Numbered from the stretch's first letter, positions 23,501 to 35,474 are shown. The stretch: 64,000 bases of DNA from Gnetum montanum (GCA_015680685.1 MNCI01030582.1:200326-264325), one strand, 5' to 3'. The notes: a model not told the origin generated them from the sequence alone. Translations and numbers: made by a program.

Positions 23501-26262
23501 GTAGCTTGAAGGGTACCAAACCCTATATAGCTTTAATCTCCACTCTAGAGTGATTCAGTGCTACTAATCCACTTAACCTTGCAAGGTCTTGACAAGCTTA
23601 GAATATGGTTTCTAGGATCCTAGAACCTTTACAACTTAAGCTCTACTTTGAAGTGTGTGATGCTACATGAACTAATCAATCCCATAGGATTTTGACAATC
23701 TCAAGAATGATTCCTTCTTTGAAGCAACACATTAATCCTAGTGAAGAAACAAAAAAGAAAAAAAAATTACAAGGAAATGATGCAACTGATTTGTTGGTCT
23801 TTGTACTTTAAGGTATAGTACAATTGATCAATTACAAGAGTATAATAAATAGTATAATGAAGTACATAAATACAATAGAATAATGTACACAATGATTGCT
23901 TGAAGTTGGCACTTTCTTGCACACAAACTTGCTCTTTCTCCAAGAGAATGAAGTCTTCTTATAGCCTAGATGTTTCCAATATCACCTCAAAATTTGTGTA
24001 ATGGCTATCTAATAGCTAGGGGAGATGTCTTCCTTGAGATTGGGATGTCTTACTACATAGAATTCCATTTAGAGTAGATGTCTCTCCACCAAAGGATACT
24101 TCTCTAAGTAGATGTCTACACATAGAAATCTTTTCCAAATAAGAGACATCTACTATTTCAGCAAGACATCTTCTTTGGTTATTCTGCACTTTAGCCAAGA
24201 TTTCCTTTGCTTTTAGGAGATGTCTTCTCAGCTTTTATGCTTTGCTTCTTGAGGCTTCCTTTTATTGATTTGATTCATTTCTTATCTTGAAAAATTATTC
24301 ATTTTGCTGTAGTCTTCATCTTTGTCCTTACTCCCACTTAAGTTGTTGTAGTCTTCACTTTGACATCTCATTATAGCTTTCATTTCTTGAGTTTTCTTTC
24401 ATGTCTGGTACATCCTTGTGGTCTCCACTTTGACATCTCTTTGTAAATGTCATCTCTTGAGCTATTCTTTAGTCCATGTTCTTATCCTACAAACATAAAA
24501 ACCATACAAACATCATTGTTCTCCATTTTCCTTAAGGTTTCGACATACCAAAAGGTCAAAAATCTCTCCCTTTTTGGTGATGTCTAAAACTTAAGAAAAT
24601 GGGTGAGATGAAACAATAATATTAATAGGTCAAGACATATAAAGTCCAATGGTAGCAAGGGACTAGGATAAAAGCTCTAGGGTTCAAGGTAGTTCAAAGG
24701 CATAGAGAAGAATGATATTGAATATGATATGATGTAAACATAGAACCTATCTCCAAGAAGTGCATCACATTAAGATAAAAAAAAAGAACATGATCAGTCT
24801 ATATCGTAAATCATTGCCACATTTTTCCATACAATGGCCACATCATATACAAAAATCACATGTGTAAATCCACAAAAAGACATATGTGAACATCAAAATC
24901 TCCAAATATCTCCCCCTTTTGGACATCAACAAAAGAAGAGAGAGAATATCTGAGGACTCTAACCACTAATCTTGATCAAATCACCAGACTTACCATCTAA
25001 ATTAGCATATGCTCTAGATGAACAATAAGTCTTCTCCTCATCATTGTCTCTGCTAATGCTAGGGCTACTTGAATGTTGCTCATCTAAAGATTCTATTTGC
25101 TGAATAGGGACCCTCTAGGGATGAAGCTTCACTCATAACCTAGATGAAGCTAGTGCATTAGGCTGAGATGGAGCTTGTTGAGAAGATGAGAAAGCTCCCT
25201 TCCTCTAATAGGTAACATTAGTAGGTACTCATTAGGACATGATCCCAAAAATGGTTTCCATAGCTTGTTGCTCAAAAGATCTAGGAGCATCACTTGAAAG
25301 TGGAACATGATGCTCAGGCTAAATTGGAACATGAGGCTTCTCCTAGACATGAGACAGAGGTGCATCAGGCTTAGAATCAAACTCCATCCCTTAGTCATAT
25401 GCATAGGAAGGTCTAGTTGCTATAGAGTGCCTCGGTGAAGCAAGAATGTCCTCCTCACTATAGAGAAAAAAGGAGTAGTGACCTCCACAAAGCGTTGTCC
25501 ATTTAGAGGAAGAGGGATGCTAGCAACATCCATGCTCTCATACAATTAGGACCGATTCCTCCTGAGCATCATAATAGCACAAGAAAATGGTTAAAGAAGC
25601 ATCTTTAGGAATATGAACTATGCCCCAGTAGATTTGAACCTACTCAACTAAGGAAAGTACTTGGATGATGATGTTGTTTTCTTCGTCTTTTTGATGGAGG
25701 TGTCCTAGTGCTTGGTCCTACTACATATACATGTGAATGACTCCTCTTCTCAGCATACTCACTAAGCCTCATCTTACCTTTGAAGAAAGGCATCTCAAGA
25801 ATAGATACACTTCTCTGATGAATTAATAAACTGATGAGATAGGAATGCCTAAGGATTCTCTCCTTGGCATACAAACATAGAATGTTTGACAAAGATTATG
25901 CCCTAAATATAGTGGCTATCTTCTAAAGAGGTAGTAGAGCACATAAGCTTGGCATGTTAGTAGATAACTATAGCTTTCCCCTAGTACAATAATATTATAT
26001 AACATAATAAGGGATAAAGTGGAAGCATCAACAGACATCTTGTTTGATGAGTTACCGTTAGTTGGTTATGTCAATGAGGCCTTGTGGATGCAGTGTCTAT
26101 CTATCGCCTATAAATATGTGCCTACTAGTTGCATTTATGGAAATCTAGATTTCAGTAGTAGTGAAGCTCTTACATTTCTTCCATTTGAAAGTTAGAATTT
26201 TTTCCCTAAGTGCCCATAGTAGGAGTCATTGAGTGTATAGATCTTTATTCGAGCATTATTGT
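23500..26262. other. Unassigned block, possibly remains of a copia-type element on the minus strand
   Basis: No protein motif is recognised, although minus-strand frames of 82-84 codons exist at 25150-25404 and 25644-25892. On the minus strand GATGTCCAAAAGGGGGAGAT (ending near 24905) and CACCAAAAAGGGAGAGAT (near 24570) look like the purine-rich tract before the 3' LTR of many plant copia elements. CTATAAGAAGACTTC (near 23960) resembles a TATA region of such LTRs. The words AGATGTCT and AGACATCT recur at 24010-24235. Tentative only. Confidence 0.3.
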
Positions 26263-27020
26263 TGTAGCGACCAAAAATGTTGGTAGTTGGAATCACTGAG
26301 GGGTCAATAGGTGTACAGCCTTAACCCTGCTCCACATGAGGACCTTGCTGGAAATAGAGGTGGAGCACCCTAAATGATCTTCTTGATCGAATAGGGATTG
26401 TATTGATTGCAACTAGGGTGGTAGGTGTAACCAAGGGGTGGCATGGTTAGCCAAAAATGCAACCGTTGACAGTGTTCTTGGCAGTATCAAGGCAAACTAG
26501 GCCTAAGCATAGTGGGGTCTCATGGCATGAGAATAGTGGTGTAAGTATGCAAAAAGTGTGTAAAATGACAAAAAAAGTATGAATGTGGTGTTGAATTTCA
26601 AAGAAAATGCTCAAAATGTAATTGAGTTTGAGAGAAAGAGAGGATGATACCACCCCATATGGGGAGCATAGTAATTACAAATGAACTTTGTGGAGGTACA
26701 CAGTGTACAGACAGGTTCAGTAGCAGCATAGCCAGAGTCTTTGGGATGTCTCAAGGTGAAGACTGACATCTGTTGCAAGATCTGTGCCTACTAGGTTGGC
26801 TATCATGATATCTTGTAGGCTTGTGGTGTCCTGTGGTGTTGAGTTGGATGCAAAGGTGTTGCCAAGGCATTGATATGCTTTGGTATATAGGGTGCTCAAG
26901 GTGCCTCGGGTGCCAAGTGGTGCTGTAAGATGCAAATTGCTACTTTGATTTGCTAGCTAAATGCTTCAAATTCCCACTACTAGAATGAATTACCAACTCT
27001 TATAGTGTGGAATGTGAGGG

Positions 27021-27028
27021 TATTTATA
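27021..27028 (-). promoter_or_regulatory. TATA box of the E2 LTR
   Basis: The minus strand reads CCTATAAATACCC, the same context as CCTATAAATACC in the E4 LTR (54345-54352). Confidence 0.7.
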
Positions 27029-27315
27029 GGCTTAGGATTAGTGCGAAGTATGGATTGAGTGCCATGTGGCAAAGGGATAGGTGTGGCTATGCTAACCTTT
27101 TTTATGCTCCTAGTGGGACAAGTAGTGCTATGCCCTAGTACACTCCACTAGATCCTAGGAAACTACTAGACTAGCTATGCTACTAAGACTGCATGTACCA
27201 AGACTACAATGTACCAGAAAATAGTGCAAAATAGTGCAATTTGGAGGCTTCGCTCTAAGAATATGTTCTTCCCTCTTTCGAGTGGGACAAAGCATAGGTA
27301 CAATTTTGGGACATA

Positions 27316-27317
<2 letters not shown>

Positions 27318-27367
<50 letters not shown>

Positions 27368-27373
27368 GGGGGG
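27318..27373 (+). repeat. Poly-G tract
   Basis: 49 consecutive G (27318-27366), one A, then six G. The long proline- and glycine-coding frames across it are consequences of the homopolymer. True length is unreliable in any assembly. Confidence 0.95.
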
Positions 27374-28032
27374 TGTACAAAAAGAGTACAAGTTGCTAAT
27401 CCTATTTTTTGGCAGAGTGCTAGAGCTAGAATGAAGGCCTATGCTAACCTTTGGAAGCTTTTGAAGGTATTTTCTTGTTGCTATGCTAGCTATGCTCTAG
27501 AGCATAGTGCAGTGGTTAAGCAATTCTTGCAAAAACTAAAGTCTAGTGCTGCTATGCTTGCTACACTAGAGAGCATGGTAGGATGGGACAAAGCATACCA
27601 TGGACACTTAGAAAAATCTAGCAAAAAGTATAGTCCTTGTTCTTGCTACACCAGCTACTCTCGAGATCATAGCAGAAAGGGTAACTTTAAGAGTTAGATT
27701 TGCCAAATGCTTCTTCCATGTTGAGCTACCTTAACAACTTCTAGCTTGACACTAGTGTAGACTAGTCATTAGAGTGTTGCTACACTTGCAACATTGGAGA
27801 TCATAGCAAGAGGGATGTAAGCATAGCAAGGCACTAAAATTTTTTTTGTAGCTGCTATTGACATTTAGAAAATTTTGCAAATTTGGTTGTGTTGCATGCT
27901 ATGCTAGCTATGCTTTAGAGCATAGCCCTAGTAGTGGGATCATGGGCCAAACACTTAGAAAAATTTTCCTTATGTTTATGCTTAGAAAAATTTTCCATTG
28001 AAGTGCTATTGCATAAATTTGGTGGTGTTTCA

Positions 28033-28046
28033 CTAGCCCCTCTTTG
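28033..28046 (-). promoter_or_regulatory. E2 polypurine tract
   Basis: The minus strand reads CAAAGAGGGGCTAG followed by the LTR start TGAAACACC. Upstream on that strand, CTTTGTTGATGTCTC and TTGGGCC resemble the bases before the E3 tract. Confidence 0.85.
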
Positions 28047-29595
28047 TCGACATATGGAGGAGTGGCCCAAGAGACATCAACAAAGAACCTGAAACACCAT
28101 AGCAAACACAACATCAACATTGCTCATTGGTACCTAATTGGATGGTGTTTCATCAAGCTTAAAAGTGTTAAGAGGAATGTTATGGTGTAGGTAATGGGTG
28201 TAGAGAATTGTCTTGGAGATAGTAAGGGAGGAATGAGATGCAAATGATGTATCATGCTGCAAGATGTGGAGTTAGCATGATTGACTATGATCACGACACT
28301 AGGGTGGCTTGTCACCAAATGATGACCTCTTAATAGAGTGCTTGTAAGAGAGCCTTCCCTCATAGAACTAGATTGGCTTACGCCTAACATGTTGGCCTTT
28401 CCTCAGAGTGCTTATGAGAAGGCCATTGCAAATTCAGGGTTGGACTTGTTGTAAAATTGTAGCTTTGTTATATTTTTCTTAGGGATATGTTTTGTGCCAC
28501 CTTTTTTTTTGAGATGCTAGCTACAAGATGCTTATCATCGAGTGGATTACATGCCACTTGATGGGCTTCACTTAAAGGCAACCACATCATGCCTATAGGA
28601 TAGGTGTTTCCTCCCTAGGATTAGTTGCATTACATCTACTTGGACTTTGACTAGCCCATAGAAGCTTCCCATGGAACGAGTTGCATTACATCTATAATGG
28701 GTTCTACGGTTAACTAAAAGAAGAATTTCATACACATCGTAGAAGCTTGTAGGAAAAGTTGGAAAGTGTAAGGTAAAGGGGAAAATGTGAGTGAGTTATA
28801 GAAAGGTAATAGGGATGTGCACTCTTGATTAGCTTGGCGAGTCCAACCAAGCACATTGAAGTAATGTGGTGCCTTGTGACTATGATGAATCATTCCTTCA
28901 AACAACTACCTCAAGGGCTCTTTCCTACAAACATAATGCTAAGGAAACAAGAAAACAATCACAAAACATGAGAGATAAAAGCAAATTGTTGGTTGTAAGG
29001 GTGCTGCAAGTGCCATGAGTGTTTGACCAATTGCAAGAGCTTGCAATGCCAAAGTAGGAAGGCCAGTGTAGATGCTATAGCTAAAAGGTTGCAAAAGCTC
29101 TAGTAGCCACATTGAAAGTGAGCATCCTAGGGAGGCCAATGAGGTGGCTAAAGATGATGATGATGTAGGTGCTTGAGACTCCATACCAAGGATAGGAGCT
29201 TAGAAATCTAGTAGGATAGGGGGGAGTCATGGTGTTGGATGCACTTTCAAGCTTAGGTAATGATGAGGGCTAGATGATGGCAGTGTTGTGGCTAGGCCAC
29301 AATACTATTGGGACTGTAGCAAGTGGTACTGATGATGAGAGACCCAACCACTATTGAAACACACAAAGCTAGCAATGCTGTTGGCGTAGCCTAGGGATGG
29401 TACTACTAGCAATGATGGTAGGAGCTTTGGAAGGTTAAAAAAATTCCCATGGGCATTTCTGGAGGATTAGAAAAATATCAAGGGTGGTGACGTTGCAAAT
29501 GTTCCAAAGGCATTTTCTTGATGACATGAACTCAATTCTAGAACTACAACATCCCACCCCACCTAGCCCATCGAGAGGTGGGTAGATGATGGAGG
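28047..29595. other. E2: region between PPT and integrase break, no gene recognised
   Basis: By analogy with E3 this should hold the end of integrase, block C and 3' untranslated sequence. Only a weak relative of the 43-bp E1 repeat is seen (about 28550-28700). From about 28930 to 29590 the sequence matches nothing I know. It includes an 81-codon minus-strand frame without motifs (28939-29184), which I do not regard as a gene. An insertion or deletion has replaced the second half of integrase. Confidence 0.5.
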
Positions 29596-29599
29596 ATGG

Positions 29600-30330
29600 A
29601 AAGTATTCGAGTTACTATATTGTTAAGGATGAATCTACAAACCTATTGTGATGTGGTTCTCCTAAGGGGAATGGCTTCAACCCACTTGGTAAAATATTCA
29701 ATTATGGTTATGATGAAACTATATCCTATGGATGACTTAGGCATGATGGATCCTATGATATCCAACCCCCAACATTAGAATGGCCACATGATCTATGTGA
29801 TGTGTAATTTGGTAGGTGGCACATGCATTAAGTTGCCATGTTGTTGACACACATCACACGTCTTGGTCTTGGAAATGTAATCACACTCCATGTAAGGCCA
29901 ATGGTAGCCTAAGCATTAGCTTTTTGATGACATTCCCCTAGGTGCTATGTGGCCTCTACACAATCCATCGTGGACTTGATCAATGATCATTTGCACTTTA
30001 CTATCATTAATGCATGTTAGTAGTATGCCATTGTAGGATCTGTGGCATAGTGTGCTATCACGTATGAGGATGTACTGGCATAACCATTTTTGCACTGCAT
30101 CTTTTTGGGTAGTAGTTAGGTGCTATAGAGGCTCATCTTATTAAAGGTATGAATTGATGTCATCATGCCACTCTTGTGCATGTGATGTGCTTATTGTGGC
30201 TATGGATGTAATGTCAATTACTTGCATGATAGGTTTGGTGCAATTTATTACTGAGGTAGGTAAGGTATGAAACATGTTGGCTAATGCATCAACAATGGCA
30301 TTCTCGTTACAGGGGATGTGTTGGATGTCC
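29600..30330 (-). pseudogene. E2: integrase, N-terminal half
   Basis: Minus-strand translation shows HDGLCRGHIAPRGM, GYHWPYMECDY and CDVCQQHGN (zinc-binding HHCC module, intact). Then WGLDIIGSIMP carries the first catalytic Asp and SFIITIIEYFTKWVEA follows. Similarity stops near 29600, before the second Asp. The truncated enzyme could not work. A few stops are present. Confidence 0.85.
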
Positions 30331-31165
30331 ATAGTTGTAAACCATTGGAGCAAGTGCTTCACCAAGTCATAATAAGATTGTAAATGTTATGCTTTACAAG
30401 TGTAAACCTCTATAACTTGGTTGATGACTAGCTACGAATCACCTCGAATTGCTAGGTTTCAGATTCCTAGGTCAGAGGCTACTATAAGACCTCTAAGGAG
30501 ACCTTAGTACTTTGCCACATTGTTAGTGCAAGGAAATGTAAAATGATAAGCGAAGGGTTGGATCTACCCAAAGGGAAATGTGATTATTGCAGTGAAACTA
30601 CCCCCTTAAGAGGTTGAAGTGCCATTGAAGTGTAGAATTGCCTCAAAGTTGATAGGTACTTGGCTTATACTACTAATATGCTGATATGGAAATTTTAGAT
30701 CTATAGTTTCTTGATCATTTATTGGTGAAGTTGTGAGTTGTGTGGCTATTGCTTCACCTTTGGTTGATTCTTGTGCTATATAATGCAGGTCAAACGCTAT
30801 AGTTATTACTTTCCGTTGTGCGATTTGACTACTCCCATAGATATTTGTTATGATTTCCAAAAGTTTATTGCTTTTGCAGATGATGTTTACCTAGCTACAG
30901 AAGAGATAATGCCTCCACTTCTTAAGTGCAAAGACTAAGGTGAGGTAGTTATTTTCCAGATCATTGTATTATGCTTGATGGATAACTAACACATGGCTTA
31001 GGTAATATACAAGGACCTCTAAACCATCATCTGACTTTTAATAGAGCAAAGAAGCAATGAATGTGTTGGAAGTTTCAAGGTAGATGTAAAAAGGTTTATC
31101 TCCTTGCAAAGGGTAGATTGTTAGAAGCTGAGCCAACTCTTGTTTGAGGTTGTCGAATTCCTCTT
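30141..31165 (-). pseudogene. E2: Ty3-type and archaeal-type RNase H (decayed)
   Basis: The second RNase H is recognised from HFNGTST (Asp to Asn in the first catalytic position, about 30610), a VINQV-like strand and DIQHIPCNENAIVDALANM (about 30275-30340, last Asp kept). The first RNase H lies between about 30790 and 31160 and is broken into several frames. FDLHYIAQESTKGEAIA (about 30760-30810) joins the two, as in E3. Confidence 0.75.
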
Positions 31166-32290
31166 AGCATTAAGCTATCCATTCAAAGTGGACTTCCTTT
31201 TTGAGAAAATGTTGCATTGGTTGTAGCTTATTAGTCATCCATGCAATAAATTGACATATGAATTGAAACCTACCTTGTAACCCACATAGCTCCTTAAGGT
31301 TAGTTGGCAGTGCTAAGTTGATGATGGCCTTAACCTTATTAGGGTCTATGCTTATGCCTATTTTTGATACCATGAAGCCTAGCATGTGACCTATCTTGAC
31401 ACAAAAGATACACTTCCTAGGATTTAGCCTAAGGTCATGTCTAAGGAAGCATTCGAGTACGTGGTCTAAGGCATTTGCATGATTGTTTGCCATTTTTGAC
31501 TTAATTGCTATGTCATCAATGTAGTCATTCAGCAAGTCTAAGAGGTAGTCACTAAAGATGTACATCATTGCATGTTGGTAGGTATCTCCTGCATTATTTA
31601 TTCCAAAAGGCATCATTATATAGCAAAACGTACCCTAGGGGGTCATGAAGGTTGTATTGAGCTAGTGCTCTTGGTTGATCCAAATCTAGTTGTAACTAGA
31701 GAATCCATCCATAAAGGATAACAAAGCATGGATAGCCATGGTATTGATTAATTGATTGATACCGGGAAATAGAAATTCATTTTTATGGTCACTTTGTTTA
31801 GGTCCTAGAATTCTATGTAAATGTGTATGCTTTCATTTTTCTTAGGTACAACTACAATGTTGGAGACCCAGTCTACATAGTTAATGGCTCAGATGAAACC
31901 AACCTTATAAAGCTTGGTGATTTTATTGTGGACTACTAGTGCACCTCAAGCCTAACCTTATGGGCTTTTTTTTAACTAGTTTTATGTAGTTATCAAGGAT
32001 GATATTATGTTGCACCATGTGAAGATCTAAGCCTAACATGTCCTTGTAGGACCATGCAAATAGCTTGATGTTATCATTAAGTGTCTTTGCAATGCTTTGG
32101 GTGTGTTGAGGCTCTAACAAGGAACTAAGTTTTAGTATTTTTGCCTTGCCTTTGAGTGTCACTACAAGGACTTCAACTAGGGGATCCTCAATGATGTCAC
32201 CTACCTCTAGATCAAAATCCCTAACTAGATGGTCAAGCCAATCTAGTAGTGCCTCTACAGATGTTACATAGTCATCACAGGCCATGGGCG
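31165..32290 (-). pseudogene. E2: reverse transcriptase with pol N-terminus
   Basis: The minus-strand frame 31616-31170 reads MMPFGINNAGDTYQHAM, NDYIDDIAIKSK (intact YxDD), LRLNPRKCIF and LKELCGLQGRFQFICQFI. A second open frame, 32285-31923, holds the pol N-terminus DLEVGDIIEDPLVEVLVV, FAWSYKDMLGLD and QHNIILDNYIKLVK. The fingers between them are shifted and contain stops. It is the best preserved RT of the E1/E2 pair and clearly the same subfamily. Confidence 0.88.
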
Positions 32291-32544
32291 CAAGGTTTAG
32301 GCATTGTGGATTGATGCATCAGATAAGGTCACCATGAAGTATAGTGAGAATTAGAGGTGAATGAAGAGGCTCATATGCACTCATGTTGTAATCCTATGAC
32401 ATATATTACAAAACAACTAGAAAGAACATTAAGCCACACCTATCTTAATAGAGTTGAAATGCATAACGTGAAGAAAGCATGCAATTAATAATTACCTAAA
32501 TGTGCAAGAGTGGCCATTAGAAAGGTAAGCATGCAAATTGGTTT

Positions 32545-32640
32545 CAAGCCTTGGTAGGCTATGATTTGCCAATTTAAGGTCTTAGTGGACCACGATATGC
32601 CAGTTTAAGGTCTTAGAAAACTATGATTTGTGCAAGTTCA
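32545..32640 (-). repeat. E2 TAAACT repeat block B
   Basis: On the minus strand, three units resembling GACCTTAAACTGGCATATCG precede pol. The position is the same as in E1 and E3. Confidence 0.7.
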
Positions 32641-32880
32641 AGCTAGGAAAAGAGTGTCTGGGTCATGGGATTGGGTTGGGTGTTCACTGGGCAACAAAAA
32701 AAATCTTAGAAATTTTCTAAGTTTGGGATTGTTGGAAAAAGTTAGAAATTTTTCTAACTTTGGCTGCTATGCTTACCCCTTGCTACACTCACCTCTTCTT
32801 GCTACACTCCACAAGAAACATGGAAAATTTGCATAAGTGTGGGAGCATCGGTGTGGTAGGTAGCACATTTAATTACCTAG

Positions 32881-33118
32881 GAGGATATATATGCATGATT
32901 TACTGAGGGTAAAATGTCATTTTTTCAAAGTGTAGTGTAGTTTGAAGTGACAGCTAAAGCATAGCAAGTGAAGTGTAGTGAATAGAGTGTAGCACCAGGA
33001 TGATGCGCAACAGTGACCATCAACATCCCAGACTTGCCAATGTGAAAGAGAAAAGGCAAGACTTGGAACACCTACTATGGGTGCAGGTGAAGGAGTGGAG
33101 AGTGCCACTAATTACCAG
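32881..33118 (+). pseudogene. E2: TATA box and exon 1 of the antisense gene (plus strand here)
   Basis: GGATATATATGC (32881-32892) could be the TATA box. The first ATG of the frame is at 33000 and gives MMRNSDHQHPRLANVKEKR and onward, ending LITR with the arginine codon split as ACCAG|GTACGC (exon end 33118, intron from 33119). The C-terminal 30 codons match the length and ending of E3 exon 1 (...GLSHR), E1 (...TPR) and E5 (...IPR). E3 sits in the following intron, so the rest is lost from view. No stop interrupts this exon. Confidence 0.7.
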
Positions 33119-33897
33119 GTACGCTTTTTATGCTTATTTCTTTTGTGCCATTTTTCTTTGCATTTTGGCTTTTCTTTCTTGCATTGGGATTTGAGCCATG
33201 GGGCGGACTACCTTGGCAGGGACCATTGCTACATTGGCCACCTTGGCAGCTACAATTAGAGGGACAAAACACATGCATAGGTTGTGGATCTTTGTCTTTG
33301 TTAATACATTATTTTATTGTGATTATTTGCATTGATTGTTTATGGAAAATGAGACAAGTGGAAACACGTGGGTTACGAGGGATTTGGTACATTTGAGGGA
33401 CGCAACACATAGGGGAAATGGAGAGGAAAAAGAAACAACGGTTTTGTCCTAGTAGTGGACTAGGATTTCCCTCTCTAGGGCCACACCACATGGAAGGCAT
33501 AGAATGGAATAAACATAGTTGTGGCGAATGCATGTGTGGGTAGGGTTTCATTGTCCCTTCCTCTTCTTTTTCTTTTTGTGCATGGGTGAGAGAAATTGGC
33601 AGATTGGGGTAAGGGTTATGACTACCATGGCTATGGCTAGGGGATAGGGTTCTACCTTTGCTTATTTTGTGATGGGAGACAATGCAGGGTGAGGGAAAAG
33701 GAAGGGTTGGGCATCATAGGGATACATGGGAAGAAAGCAATAGGGTCAAGGGAAGGGACAATGGTATGGCCATGGGGGCAATGGCCATGGCAAGGGGGTG
33801 AATGGGGCTAGGGAGATTGCCTAGGCCATAGCCATGGAAAGTATCCCAACACATATTATTGGCATGTGATGGCACTGGGTAGTTTAGTAAAGGAGAC
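33119..33897 (+). other. E2: intron 1 of the antisense gene, left part
   Basis: It begins GTACGC and has no coding signal. Its T-rich start resembles a plant intron. It is cut by E3 at the target-site duplication. Confidence 0.6.
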
Positions 33898-33902
33898 ATG
33901 AT
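33898..33902. repeat. Target-site duplication of E3, left copy
   Basis: ATGAT, identical to 52999-53003 after the 3' LTR. Confidence 0.9.
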
Positions 33903-35417
33903 TGAAACACCACAAAATTTCAAGCTTAGTACTTCTCCAACAAGAATTGGGCTAAGTCATGACATTCCTCAGCATGACTAAAAAGCTTGAGGGCCCCACA
34001 GACAACTTCAAGCGAAGTCGAACTCAACAAGAAGCAGGTCCCTGGGACCCACAGATGACCACAGTGACATCTGGCACCAAACGTGGCAACTTCGGAGATC
34101 AAGATACTTAGTTTTCACCAAGTATACATTCTCAGCGTATACGCCTAGCGTATATGCCCAAGTTCACATTCTCAATGTATATGCCCAAGTTCACCAGTTC
34201 TTAGTGTATATGCCCAGCGTATACGCTCAAGTTCACATTTTCAATGTATACACCCAGCGTACACATCCACAACGTATACGCCCAGCGTACGCGCCTCACA
34301 AGTACACTCAGCCTGTACGACTGATGTATACGCTCGACATACAATCCCCGAAGACGGCATGGAGACAACACTGCAGAGCAAAATTTGGTATAAGTCATCA
34401 ACTCACATGAAAAGAGCAATCATCAAGTATTAACATCAAGCATTCTGGAGTCTGTACACTGAATATGTACATCCTGTACGTCCAGTGTATACGCCCAGCA
34501 GTTACAGCATATACACCCAGCATATACGCCCAGCATGTACAAAGTCTACAACCAGTGTCAACTGAGCTGAACATCTACAAGTAGCATCTGCAGGGCAGCT
34601 GAATTCAAATCTAGAGAACGAGCGACTTCTTCCGTTTTGATCAAGTCTGTACACCGAGGTCACATGTCTAGCATGTATACACTGGCATATAGCCATATAC
34701 GTTGGCATATAGCGGTATACGCTGGCGTACAACATACTGTATACTTGTAAATTCTATTCTTTCGCACCTAGTCAATGCGCCACGTGTCACCCAACCCGAG
34801 TCTAACGTCTAAACTTGTATAAAAATCCCAATTTTTCATTAGATCGGGGTTGGCAATTTTGAGCAAACCCGAGAGAAAAAAACAAAGACGCTAAGAACCA
34901 TAGCAGAGAACCTGGTACGCTGGACACCAACCCTGTACGCTGAGCATATAGCCTCTACATTGTGCCTACAGTTTGAACTAGCACATAGTCATCCCTACAT
35001 CCACTGGGGCTATTCGTCCGCCTTATGTGAAAGCCATAACTACGTCAGACCAGTGCATTGTAACTCTCACTTTGCAATAATATTGCTACATTTTCTTCTT
35101 GAAATCTGTTACAGTTTTTCATTTATTGTTGCATGTTTGCTGTTTAAGCTCTGGTACGTTTACGCTCCATTTACATCAGTTACATCGTTTACGCCTCATT
35201 TCACATCAGTTACGCTGTTTACATATAACCCAGTGTATAGCACTTTGGTGTACGTTTAGGGAAATCCTTGCCTGATCTACGTGCGGACCACTCAAGGTAC
35301 TCTACCTTTGTTAATTCTAGCTTGCCCTCAAGCGAAAGTAGGATCTTCTGTGCGTGTCCGATGATCCCCCGGTTTCTATTTCCTTCCAGCCAGAGACCGA
35401 CGATTTCGGATGGTACA
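33903..35417 (+). repeat. E3 5' LTR
   Basis: TGAAACACC...TGGTACA, 1515 bp. It contains clusters of the word CAGCGTATACGCCC (34130-34300 and 34455-34735), whose core GCGTATACGC is palindromic, and TATAAAAA at 34818-34825. A 5-base spacer and the PBS follow. Confidence 0.95.
34818..34825 (+). promoter_or_regulatory. TATA box of the E3 5' LTR
   Basis: CTTGTATAAAAATCCC; the 3' LTR has TATAAAA at 52400-52406 in the same context. It lies about 600 bp before the LTR end. Confidence 0.7.
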
Positions 35418-35422
35418 GAAAT

Positions 35423-35440
35423 TGGCGCTAGAAGGAGGGG
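35423..35440 (+). promoter_or_regulatory. E3 primer binding site
   Basis: TGGCGCTAGAAGGAGGGG starts five bases after the LTR end. E4 has TGGCACTAGAAGGAGGG at the same distance (54977). It should pair with the 3' end of a tRNA ending in GCGCCA; I could not assign the tRNA. Confidence 0.85.
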
Positions 35441-35474
35441 TAACAAACTATCTAAAAATTACTGTGCTTCAGAA

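Larger units (their letters stand above)
26263..28032 (-). repeat. E2 3' LTR
   Basis: On the minus strand it starts TGAAACACCACCAAATTT (28032) right after the polypurine tract. It ends near 26263 in TTTTTGGTCGCTACA, aligned by eye with the E4 LTR end (a GATCA...TTTAGGG segment, GTACACCTA and TTTTTTGGACATCACA). A TATAAATA box lies at 27021-27028. Between start and TATA box are words such as CTATGCTCTAGAGCATAG. A long poly-G run interrupts it. The right edge is firm; the left edge is inferred from one alignment. Confidence 0.75.
28047..33897 (-). mobile_element. E2: Tat-type element interrupted by E3
   Basis: With the 3' LTR at 26263-28032 this is a minus-strand element. Going right it shows polypurine tract, damaged 3' part, integrase (to about 30330), two RNases H, RT (to 32290), TAAACT block (32545-32640), then the promoter and exon 1 of the antisense gene on the plus strand. 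At 33898 E3 is inserted. Sequence after 53003 may be a short continuation (to 53239), after which E4 begins, so FCP1-like exon, protease, gag and 5' LTR of E2 are not in the window. Confidence 0.78.

Noticed and set aside
27155-27434. Proline-rich (minus) and glycine-rich (plus) proteins
   Set aside because: Both arise from the poly-G homopolymer inside an LTR.
28939-29184. Possible small membrane protein on the minus strand
   Set aside because: Hydrophobic composition only; no homologue or promoter, in a damaged element region.
33130-33396. Plus-strand frame after E2 exon 1
   Set aside because: It starts inside intron 1 beyond the donor GTACGC and has no conserved motif.
34201-34419. Open frames within the E3 LTR, also at 51867-52381
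   Set aside because: They come from the GTATACGCCC word arrays and lie in non-coding LTR sequence.
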